Under the pieces are notes generated by a model. That model was not told where the DNA came from. It saw only the letters and a list, made by a program, of their open reading frames with translations, and did not search any database. From the NCBI RefSeq assembly GCF_016097555.1, contig NC_054702.1, positions 91,167,798-91,231,797 on the forward strand: 64,000 nucleotides of DNA, read 5' to 3'. This DNA comes from Gigantopelta aegis. Its lineage: Eukaryota; Mollusca; Gastropoda; Neomphalida; Peltospiridae. The number at the start of each line of letters is the position of its first letter. Within the stretch, counting starts at the first letter, position 1. Positions 47,976 to 58,824 of this stretch are shown piece by piece. Made by a program: the position numbers and the translations under genes.

Positions 47976-48971
47976 GTCAAAACGGCCCCATGATGAAATG
48001 GCCCTGAACATGTAAGTCAAAACAGCCAAAGAAAAAAGTTAAAACGGCCAAAGAAAATGGTCAAAACGGCCAAAAGAAATGGTCAGGACGGTCCCATTAG
48101 TAATAATTAGTAATCAATATAGCCTATATCACAAGCAGTTCAAAAAAATATATAAAAACAACCAAAACAACGGAATCACTGGTAACAATTTATTAGCCTA
48201 CACAACGCAATTAAGACCACCAATTAACATTTTATTTAACAACACTGATAGCCCGACCCGGCCGTGCCCACAGGACGAGTTTCAAGTGGAGCTACTCGTC
48301 GGAGGTGGAGAGGGGGGCATGCATGCCCGCCCTGTAATTTATTATTTTAATAATTCAATCATCAAAAGAAAAAAGGGGGTAGTGGACCATATAGACCCTC
48401 CGAGTGAGTGCATATTGCCTGAACAAGTTCTTAGTGGCTACAACGTGCCTATCCCCAATTAATTTAATAATTATTGTACCACGCTTTGGTGTCGGTCCCT
48501 TTGATTTTGATTTTGAGCAAGATATTACGTTCCCCACTAAAAACCAATAAATGCATTGTATTCACCTGCTAAACATTTTTTTTTTTTCTGGGCACTTCAA
48601 ATTATCGAGGATGAGTTACACATTCATTCATCACTCGAGATTCGTCTAGTTAGACCACGGTTATTGCGTCATTCAACCGCCGCAATAACCGTGGTCTAAC
48701 TAGACGAATCTCTCGTAAAAGGATGATGTAACTATAACTTAAACTGATTTATACCATTATCTTTGTGTAGATGAAATACATTTTTAAAGTATTATATCTA
48801 AGGCCGTCTTGACTTTTTTCAAGGGCCGTTATGACTTTTTTAATTTGGCCGTTTTGACTTTTGTTAGGGGCCGTTTTGACTTTTTCACTTTGGCCGTTTC
48901 GACTTTTTTATGGCCGTTTTGACCAATTACTGTTAAGGCTGTTTAGTACTGGGGCCGTTATGACTACGATC
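47973..48971. mobile_element. Foldback element with GGCCGTTTTGAC subterminal repeats
   Basis: The left arm (47973-48100) has at least six units of gtcaaaacggcc type; the right arm (48800-48971) has at least eight units of ggccgttttgactttt type in the inverse sense. The middle carries a perfect palindrome (48637-48712) and no recognisable protein. Confidence 0.7.
48637..48712. repeat. Perfect 32-bp inverted repeat with 12-base loop
   Basis: gagattcgtctagttagacc ... ttattgcg (48637-48668) and its exact inverse (48681-48712) around tcattcaaccgc. It could form a 32-bp stem as RNA or a cruciform as DNA. Confidence 0.95.
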
Positions 48972-49047
48972 CGTTAAAAATCCTCACTCACTCATAAATA
49001 TGAAATTCCTTTTGGAAAGATTTGTATTGAAAGGTATTGTATATAAC

Positions 49048-49106
49048 TAACCCTAACCCTAAACTTATTTTAATTCTAATAAATATTGTTACGGGGGTCC
49101 GGGCGG
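49048..49106. mobile_element. Half copy of the telomere-like TIR element
   Basis: aaccctaaccctaaac, an AT spacer, then gggggtccgggcggaat, matching the inverse of the 41273 end. Confidence 0.6.
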
Positions 49107-49699
49107 AATCAATTAATAAATTAATTAATTGGAATTTAGAGATGGGGAAAAGTTGACTTCAGTGATTCGTGCAAATACATGGGGGAAAAAGAATGGTCGG
49201 GATAATTTTCACCAGAATATGATGAATTCCTGAGTGCCCAAACCTTCTCATAAAATTTGTACTTGAAAATGTGTTCACCAAGCTGCAACTTCAGTTTTTG
49301 CCAGGATAGAGTGATCACTAAGTTTTCAGAGCAGCAAAGTGACCACCTTGCAATAAAAAAAATTAATAAATTTTATTTGAAACGTATGTTATTTCTCATC
49401 TGGCACCATTTGAATTTGCTTTGATTTGGCTCATGGCAGACTACTCACCAATATACTGAATCTGTCTGCTGTGTCACGCACATAACTGTCAGCTGTCGCA
49501 GACCTACAGGTGTATTGGACAATATGTGTGCACTCTTATTCTATGTAATCTTTGTCACACTTTACATTATGAGTAATATGAGTGGTACATTGTTTATATC
49601 AAAAGCTGTGGTGTGTGTTGTCCTGTCTGTGTGATGGTGCATATAAAAGATCCCTTGTTACTAATGGGGAAAATGTATCATGTTTTCTCTAAGACTATA

Positions 49700-51033
49700 G
49701 GGTCATTCCATGTCAAATCACCCCAAAAAACATATTTTAAACCCGACCGTCTCAGATTTTTTATGAAACTTGGTATACTTGTTGATTGGGATCCCACAGC
49801 ACCAAATTCAAAATTTTGTATTTGTACACCCAGTCTTCGGCACAGAGTGTGAACAAGGTCTACCTTGTCATTGAAAAGTTTGACCCAAATGCCCAAGGCT
49901 TGTCGGCCTTTGGCAATGATACATGTACTTTGCTGCCATTTTAGTTTTCTGACCTGCTTAAATTTACTGAAAGGGTTTCGGGGCTAGATTTAATATTTAG
50001 GAAAGCATTGACTTTGTCCTGCAAGGTGATTTTGTGGAAAATTTCTCGTACATTGTTCAAGATGAGATTCAGTGAAGAGGTTGCTGACAAAGGCCAGTTT
50101 GCAGCGTCCCTACACAGACCCAATCCTGACCAGGGAGGCTATCAGGGACTTCTGCATCAAGAGTATTCAAGGTATTCACTTTTTCAACATAACACCAGAA
50201 CACATAGCAAAGCATGAGTTGGAACTACAAGGGAGGTTTCAAGTGGCTAAAACGGTCAAAGGAACACAGCAATTTCACTGGTTAGTTCCAGTGTTTAAGT
50301 CAAAGATGCATGCCTACAAGCTGAGCCTGCAGAGTGACCCACCAGAACTAGTATCTGTCCAGGATTCTGAGGATGATATGACAGAGTTACCAGAGGAGTC
50401 TCCCATTGAAGCCAAGAAACAAAACTATGTTTGTTGTCTGTATGACAATGAGGCATGGGTTGGGCTAGTTGAGGACATTTCAGAAGAGCATGGAGACTTC
50501 TTCATTCGTTTCATGCACCCTCACAGACCTTCTAAGTTATTTCACTGGCCAAACGAAGAAGACACTTGTTGGATTAGTGAAGGGGACATCTTCTGTGTCA
50601 TTGATACACCTTCTATTGCATCTTCTCGACGGATGTACTCTCTGAGTAAAAAGGATGATGCTAGAATTGCCAAGACTATGGGGGAAGTGGGTGACCGAAT
50701 GATTCTGTGACTGCTGAACTGGTGAGAAGGCAACGAAGGAAGTAGTTTGATATCATATGATAAGAAAGGTCAGTGTACCAGAACATTCTCCAAGATTTGG
50801 AATCCTTGTCAAATTGCCTTTCCAACAATACCAATTTTATGAAGATTGGCCCAGTAGTTCCTGAGATATGAGGGTTCAAAGGTTGGCGGCCATTTTGGCT
50901 AAAAATCTCAAAATTTGGGGGGCCATATTTTGAATTTGGTGCTGTGGGATTCCAATCAACAAGTATACCAAGTTTCATAAAAATCTGAGACGGTCGGATT
51001 TAACCCATTGGATGATTTGACACAGAATGACCC
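49700..51033 (+). mobile_element. DNA transposon with about 130-bp TIRs, inserted in a SINE
   Basis: Ends are GGGTCATTCCATGTCAAATC and its imperfect inverse. Similarity between arms runs about 130 bases (49700-49830 and about 50905-51033), including GACCGTCTCAGATTTTT and TTGGTATACTTGTTGATTGG. The element interrupts a tail A SINE (49580-49699 and 51034-51118), duplicating TATA at 49696-49699 and 51034-51037. A 4-bp duplication is compatible with several superfamilies; none is assigned. Confidence 0.85.
50066..50710 (+). pseudogene. Transposon protein, C-terminal fragment with frame break
   Basis: An open frame of about 212 codons ends at 50710 inside the 49700-51033 DNA element. It contains RPYTDPILTREAIRDF, NITPEHIAKHELELQGRF and YVCCLYDNEAWVGLVEDI and looks like real, slightly hydrophilic protein. 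There is no good ATG. A TGA lies directly upstream at 50063-50065, and the preceding natural-looking peptide (FVENFSYIVQDEIQ, 50034-50072) is in another frame. I read it as the end of a longer transposon-encoded protein whose middle was lost by deletion. I do not recognise its family and no catalytic motif is visible. Confidence 0.55.
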
Positions 51034-51249
51034 TATATGTAAAAATTACCAAATCATCCAACAGCTGATGATTAATAAATCAATGTGCTCTCGTGGGGTT
51101 GTTAAACAAAACAAACTTTATCTTTGTCGCACATCAGTGCCAGTTGGAATTTCTGGGTGTCATAGTGTTTGATTTAATAGAAGTCATCATATTCCATCAA
51201 TTAAGTGTTAAGTAATTAAACATTTTTATCACTGTTAAATTTTTTCAAG

Positions 51250-51409
51250 TACAGTGAAACCCCTCTAACCTGGACACTCTTGGGACCCAAACATTTTTTC
51301 TGGTTTAGAGAGATTAAGTTCTGTACTGTACTTGAGGGACTTTGTAAAACATCCGGTTTTGAGGAAATTCCTGTTTACAGAGGATCCAGTTTTAAGAGGT
51401 TTCAGTGTA
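51250..51409. mobile_element. pogo/Tigger-like MITE (160 bp)
   Basis: Ends TACAGTGAAACCCCTCTAA and (inverse) TACACTGAAACCTCTTAA with TA at both edges, the pattern of pogo-type Tc1/mariner elements. It ends 48 bases before RTRAF exon 2. Confidence 0.75.
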
Positions 51410-51457
51410 CTTTACTATCACTGAGAATAATTAGCTCATGCCTTTTGTGTTTTGTAG

Positions 51458-51582
51458 ATGACAGTCAGTTTCGAAACATGGTGTTGTGGCTGGAGGATCA
51501 GAAGATCAGACACTACAAAATTGAAGACCGGGTGCCACTGAGGAACATCCAGAGTGACGAATGGTCAAAGGCTTTGGATCTT
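51458..51582 (+). CDS. RTRAF: RTRAF exon 2
   Basis: Follows a tgttttgtag acceptor and begins with the last two bases of an Asp codon (DSQFRN...). It contains WLEDQKIRHYKIEDR, the strongest family signature, and ends LDL before CTT|gtaagg. A pogo-like MITE ends about 48 bases upstream of it. Confidence 0.95.
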
Positions 51583-54500
51583 GTAAGGCATCACAGACCT
51601 TAATAAATGCTAAAAATAATGTATTCTCAAATGAACATAGGAATTAGGCCAGTTAGTTTAAAGAAATTAATATCAAGTGTTCATTAAAGCCGCACACCCT
51701 AGTTCCATCCAGCGAAAATAAATTATAATTTGGTTAATCTACAAACCTGTAACACACTTAGATCACGTTTTTATCAAATGGAGTGAAAAAGCAGGTTTTA
51801 TATCGATAAATACCATGGGAATCCCCATGTCCCAATTGCTTGAAATAATTTTGAAAGTTTGTATTCTGATGTCACCAGTAGATGTCGCTCGAAGCACAAC
51901 AATGCCTACGTCACGACAAATTTCACAGACTTGGGGTGCGTTCTTTTTACCTCTCCTGGCCATGTTCCAACTGTTCTGTCCTGGTTGTATCCCCTCTCCA
52001 GATATCGTAGGACTTAGCAAAATTATTGGTTTTAAGGGTTTGTAACGTTTTGTATTGAGATACTTACTTGTCTGAACTTTATTGTTACTGAAAATGTTCA
52101 CGAACTGTGAAGAAAAATCTCAGAAATGAACAACAACAAATGATGTTGATCGCGCGAACCGTGCACGAGTAAACAAACCGAACCAAAATGATACAGTCAC
52201 GTGGTATACCAACGTCTGTGACATTGAAATGGAAATATCCCATCTAAAAATAGATTAGACCTTGTGTGCTCAACATTTTTTTCTCAAACGTGCGCCCGTT
52301 TTTCAGAAATAGGAAAATGCATTTTGTGGTATTACAAACACCAGGATTACCAGGATTACCAAAAAACACTTCAGGTGAATGGAAATGTATATTCTAAATA
52401 ATAAACGGTAAGTAAAGTGCAATTTTATTTGTGAAAAAATGGGTTTAATAGCGAAAAACAACGCCGTAATGGTTAACAACTAGCCGTAACTAGGGTGTGT
52501 CCCTTTAACATGACAGATTTATATAATTTGTAAGATATTTTCCTTTATTGTTTTAAAAGTAATTCTGTGTGAATAAATTTAAGGATTGTCTGTTATTTCT
52601 TTTATGTTAAAAAAAATCATCTGCAAACTCTGTGAATCGGCGAAGCTGTTCTCATATAAGTTTGCAGATGATTTTTTTTAGTTCATACCCAGATGAACGT
52701 AAAAGAAATAACAGACAATACTATAATTAAATTTTAATCATACTTGCTAATAATAACACTAAATGTTCATACTTTATTATGAATTATTTTTGGTCCATAA
52801 GCAATACTGCTCAATAAGACAACTTGCTTATATAAAATGACGTCATTAGATATGACGTTCCCTGACGACATAATTTTTACATTAATCGAGAAATGAACAA
52901 ACTTCCATTGCTACATCTGGACCATTGGGATGACATTATATTGTAATGAATGTAACGAAAATTTAATATGTATTTGAATGCTGATCTACACATAGTGTTT
53001 AATAAGAGTTCCTTTTCTTTCAGTATCTTCAGCAACTGAACTGTCCATGGAATGCTAAAGATAAATCTGCCCTTATTGACTGGTTACTGGGATATGCTGT
53101 TAGGCTAGAGTATGGTGACAATGGTAAATAACTGTAATGTTTAGAGCATTAATACCAATAGCGATATAGAAACAAAATATTATCGTTTAGTTACTATTAC
53201 CGGAACTGCTAATATAACAGAGCTGGGAAGTGTATCCTGGGGATATGACATGGCCAAGCAGATGACAAGTCTGTTCTCAGTAATAATAAAAGACACTATC
53301 ATTTTTGAAATGAGTATGTTGAGCTAGAACATTACAATAACCATTTACTGTTGTAATATACTGGAATATGTTTTAAATATGGCAAATAACGGAATAATTT
53401 TGGTCCTGGAAGCCATTAGTTTTAATTAGATTTTTTGACTTGGAGAATGTTATATTCACTTTCAGTGCCTTAAATTTGATAGACTGGATCAATCCTGTTA
53501 AGAAACCTATTGAGGTAGCGTTTTTTGCTGATCAATGATCTCGTTTTTACTAGGGAGAATCCGAAGTTCTAAAATAAATGACGTTACTTTTCAAGTTGAT
53601 TAATTATTAACTATTATAGTATAGTCTGTAGCTAGGAGTAGTTGTGGGAGTGTAACCTCATTTGGATGTCTTTACTTGGATTTCATTTTCACAAAACACA
53701 TGTAAATGATACATTAGTTGGAACCCTCACTGCCAAGATGCCTGATGCGTTATTATGTTTTTAAAATCACAGTTCTAAATATGTCAAATGAATAAAAGTA
53801 GTAACTTCTTTTAATACAGTGTAGAATTTTTGTTTATTTTTTCAGTTGAAAAATACAAAGCTGTCACTCCTGAAAGTGTACATTTGTGTCGGACAGGTGT
53901 GTCCGGGCAGGCATCTAATCCTTTAGAAACTTTGAATTGTAAGTATTTGTATTCACAGCCCACCATACTTCTTTTTTTCTTTTTCTTTTTTTTCTTTTTT
54001 TTTTAATCCTATTAAATTTTAGCGGTAGCAAATTTCCTCCATCTCTGTTGTCAAAATATCTATGTATTAGACACCAAATAGCCAAATAGTAGTTTAAAAT
54101 GTGCTGAGGTGTTGTTGAACAAATATACCTTTTCCTTGTTTCAATAGTGTATTGAATTTTATTAGCAGAGCATTCACTCCCAGCCCTTGAAACCATTTTT
54201 ATTTTTATATACATTGTGGAATATGTTTCTTGATTAGTTAACATCTAATGTAAACAAATCATAAATCCAGTTGTAACCCACAATTTTGAAATATTTTGTC
54301 TGTATATCTGTCTTGACTTTCAGAATATTAGAATAGCATTTTGAGCCTCGAATACAAAAACTGGCAAGAGTAAAGCTTCACACATTGGTACCTCATTGAT
54401 GCAGCATTCCACCCCTACACCCACCCCAAATTGCATGCAGAGCCAAGGCCTTTTCCATAAATGTTCCTACTGGGAGTATAAATTTGAAAAATGCTAAATG

Positions 54501-57500
54501 CCTGTTTATACTTAATAATTTCACGCCACGTGACTCACTTCAGTAAAACGCTTTAATTGCCGTACTAGAGTTACAGTGAAAAGGTTTACACTTCAGCGTT
54601 GTATTGAATAATACATGCTCTGTCATGCAGCATGAAATGCTACTAATGCAAAAAGAATATTTCAGAACATTTCACATGGCATATTTTTTTCTTTTCCTTA
54701 TTTAATGATTGACGAAGGTGAATGCTATCCACCCGTGTTTATAATCAAGATGGAAACAGCAAACAGGAGTGCTAAACGTTGCATGTTTGCTGGTTGTTTT
54801 ATAAAGCATGAAGTGGAAACAGGCTTAAACTGCATTGATGGATGAAGGTTTTGCACCCTCACGATGCAAGCCATCTTTGTAAACCTAAATCCTGGGGACA
54901 CACTGGAGATCACCGATATTGTATTATTTTCAGTTGATGATCCCAACTTCAAGGCTGGCGTGACTTCTCTGTGTATGATGCTGCAAATCCCTCCTCACCC
55001 AGATCATTTACAACAACTTAAGGTCAGTTAATCAGATGGCTGCCACATCGGACAATTTTTCTTCTTTTTCATATATAATTGAAAAAATTGAATATTTGGT
55101 GGAAAATTTTTATAATTAATTACTGTAATACATACATGCCTTTGATTACCAAAAAATGTAGGGATTTTTTAAAAACATTTTGGAGGGGGATAAGGTACAC
55201 GTCTGTCAGGGCTAGCTCAGTTGGCAAATTTTCTTTCAATTTTGTTTCAAAGTACTTTCATATAATCATTGATATTTTTGTTGAAAAATAATTGTGGATT
55301 TCTGCAAGCTGGCAATTTTAGATAATTTTGCGAAATATTCTAAACCATGGTATATGCTGTCGTGTTTGTGGGAAAGTACATATAAAAGATCCCACGCTGT
55401 TAATTGAAAGATTATAGCAGATTTCCTCGAAGACTTCAATGTGCTTTAGTGGTGTTATCAAACAAAACAAACTTTGTTCACCCACTGCTATCCTTGTCTG
55501 TACAAACTACCCTGTTGACCCACTGCTATCCTTGTCTGTACAAACTACCCTGTTGACCCACTGCTATCCTTGTCTGTACAAACTACCCTGTTCACCCACT
55601 GCTATCCTTGTCTGTACAAACTACCCTTGTTCACCCACTGCTATCCTTGTCTGTACAAACTACCCTGTTCACCCACTGCTATCCTTGTCTGTACAAACTA
55701 CCCTGTTCACCCACTGCTATCCTTGTCTGTACAAACTACCCTGTTCACCCACTGCTATCCTTGTCTGTACAAACTACCTTGTTCACCCACTGCTGTCCTT
55801 GTCTGTACAAACTACCTTGTCCAGCTGAATGACTACATTACTGTCTTTATTTTGATGCAGGCTATATGTTTACTAGTAAAAGAAAAGCTGTCCAAAGAAG
55901 CAATAGCAGCCATATCATCTTCTTCAACAGAGACAAAGGTAAGCAGATACCATTTGTTCATTCAGTCATTAGGGAGTAATAACCTTACTCACAAAGTAAT
56001 GATATTTAGGTGTTTTAGCAGCTCTTTATAGTTGGATAAGAGTTGTACTTTAAATCTTATATGGCACTGGTATAGGATGTGGGGGGGGGGGGGGGGGGGC
56101 TTTGTGCCCCACACTTTTCAGATATTTTGCTTTATATTTGCCTTATAATAGTGTAAATATAAAAGTGTGCCCCCCACACACACACACACACTTTTTGGCA
56201 CCTTCCTATGCCAATGTACAGTGTTTATAGCTTATCACAATAACTATTGGAAAATTGTTCTTTCCTCATCATTGGAATGTAGACAATCAGTATTTGCATT
56301 TAAAACAAAAAATCTCTTTGTTTACTCATAAGAATTAACAAGAGAAAAAACTCATAAAATAAATCATTTTTGACAACAATGCTTTGACGACTTTCCTACA
56401 TGCTATACTTTATTTTTTTTATTTTTTTTGTGAAGATTTTCAGAATTATAAAAAATTTCATCCAGTAGCCAGTGATTAATTATTTAATGTCCTGTAATGT
56501 AATGGTATCATTAAACAATAACAAACTTTCCTTTGATGTGTTTTTTTCCACCTTCATAACTTCAGGCTGAGCAGATTCCTCTTGATAAGATGGAGCTGGG
56601 ATTTGAAGCTGGTGGTATGTACATTGTCTTTACTTAGAATAAAACTAGAATGTTGTGTTTATTTGTTCATCACAGTCATTTTGGTATTTATAGCTAATTT
56701 AAAAATAAGGTGGGTTTGGGGTGTTTTTTTTAGTCCTCTACCAGTCAAACTATAGAGAAGTATAGGGTTTGTCTCCATCTGTCTTTCTGAGGTGGGACTT
56801 ATCCCAGTGGTAAAGTGCTTGTTTGATGTGCTTGTTTGATGTGCAGTCGGTCCAGACCTGTCATCCTTTAGTCAAGAGAAAGCAGGAGGTGTGTGTGGAA
56901 AAAGCAGGAGATTTTGTCAAAAAACTGGAGATTTTTTAACTGCACACGATTTAACACAACTTTTTAAAAAGTACTACAATAAGTTATATGAACACTACAT
57001 AATGTCATGTATACTTGTCAACCTTTGTTATTGGCATTAAAAAAATAATAATAATAATAATAATTATATATATATTATATTTTGTTTTAATTATTTTTAA
57101 ATATTATTATAATTTAATACATATTTTAAAAAATAACTCTTTTGTCCAAAAAAAAATAACACTAACAAATTTAAACATTAATTAATACATTTATGGTATT
57201 ACACTTACATGTTGCATCATCGTTATTTGTGTTTCGTAAAAAGTAGACCCAAGACATTTATATAGGCTTAAATCTTATAAATTAATATTCAGTTTTCACT
57301 ACAATAAGGTGCAGTGGCGTTGTACTTATTTAAAATCACTATAACCATGCAATAAACATTGTATTTCCACTAATCATTTCTACTAATCATAAGTAAAAGC
57401 TCATTACTGACATCGTGTGAAATATACCGGAACTATACCTATTTCCGTGAGTAACGTTATGTCAAACACAAGATTTATTAATCGTAGGAAAACAATCCCT

Positions 57501-58789
57501 TCAAGTATACTTCTGTCCCAGAGCAAGTCACTGGCTATGCAGAGATAGGCCCCTGGACGGACACGCTCGAAACTTTCGTGGTATATGAACATGTACAAAT
57601 TATTCGCACTCGCACTCAAGTGTACTCTTGTTACTAACATTTTACTGCACAAACCTACAAATCTAACTGATACAAGTATTGTTTATACAGCTAATTGGTC
57701 TTTCTGCTGTCTTGCTTTGACATGTGATTTTGACATTGTGTGTATTGATGCATGTGTTCGCTGTCTACTCTGGCACTTCCAGCCATAGTCAGAGGTGTTA
57801 TTAGGACTAAATTGGATAGTTTTATATATGGCAACACTGAATGTCAATACACAGCCACGGTAGCTTGAATTTTTTTTATGCTTAGAAAATAACGATTTCC
57901 CGTGAGAAATGTTTTTCCCGCGGGAGACTTGATCAAATACCGGGAGTCTCCCGCGGAATCTGGGAGGGTTGACAGGTCTGATTCGGTCTGGTAGGTAGGT
58001 AACTAATTTAATGTGCTCATATACCACTAGAGTTTCGAACACGCCATCGGTGTGGGATTGATTTCCGTCGATGGGCCAATTGGGCTATTTTGCATTCCAG
58101 CCAGTCCACCGTGACTGGTATATCAAAAGGCCATGATATGTGCTATCCTGTCTGTGGGATAGTGCATGTAAACGATTCCTTGCTACTAATGGAAAAATGT
58201 AATGGATTTTTCTCTTTAAGGCTATATGTAAAAATTACCAAATGTTTGACATCCTATAGCCAGTGTTTAATAAATGAATGTGCTCTATTGATGTTGTTAA
58301 ACAAAACAAATGTTTTAAAGGGACAATAAACTCAAACATGAGCCTTATGTGTTGGAAAGATGCATACCTGGACAACCACAACATGCTGACACTTTAAGAA
58401 ATGAAAAACGTTAGAATTAATAAAAAAAAACTGTGATTATTCCTGTTAACTAGGGGCAGCCATTTTTGTTTGTTTTCGGTGTGTCTGGAATTCTAGCTTG
58501 GGGTGAAGTGACGTCAGCTCCTACCAACTCCTGTATGCACAGTGTAAACAAACGCAGTCATTTATGACAAAGTGCTTCCGTTTTATGAACCTGACTTGAT
58601 AATATAATAAACTATTTAACTAAATATATTTCAATTTGCATTAACAGAATGAAATGGGATTATAGTATTTTTTCTCTTTAAAAAATCCAAAGAAAAAAAG
58701 CATATTATTAGGCCTACTGGTAAGGAAAAAAACTAAAAAACTAATTCATTTTTAACAACAATGCTTTGATGACATTCCGACATGCTATA

Positions 58790-58824
<35 letters not shown>

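Larger units (their letters stand above)
49580..51118 (+). mobile_element. SINE, tail A, split by a 1.33-kb transposon
   Basis: The body (tatcaaaagctgtggtgtgt ... tctaagactata) is at 49590-49699. It resumes at 51034 (tatatgtaaaaattaccaaa) and ends gttgttaaacaaaacaaact at about 51117. Confidence 0.9.
56786..58316 (+). mobile_element. SINE, tail A, split by a hAT-like element
   Basis: The head (gtgggacttatcccagtggt) is at 56792-56852. The remainder resumes after 57988, where a further about 50-base interruption precedes gtgggattgatttccgtcga, then body and tail (gatgttgttaaacaaaacaa). Confidence 0.78.

Noticed and set aside
48079..48462. 127-codon ORF
   Set aside because: Lies inside a foldback element, with low complexity and no recognisable domain.
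51280..51603. RTRAF starting at an upstream frame reading MGPKHFFWFREIKF
   Set aside because: That stretch is MITE sequence and intron; exon 2 begins at the acceptor 51458.
55439..56031. Cys/Tyr repeat proteins
   Set aside because: The 38-bp minisatellite in an RTRAF intron; the frame shifts between units and no homologue is known.
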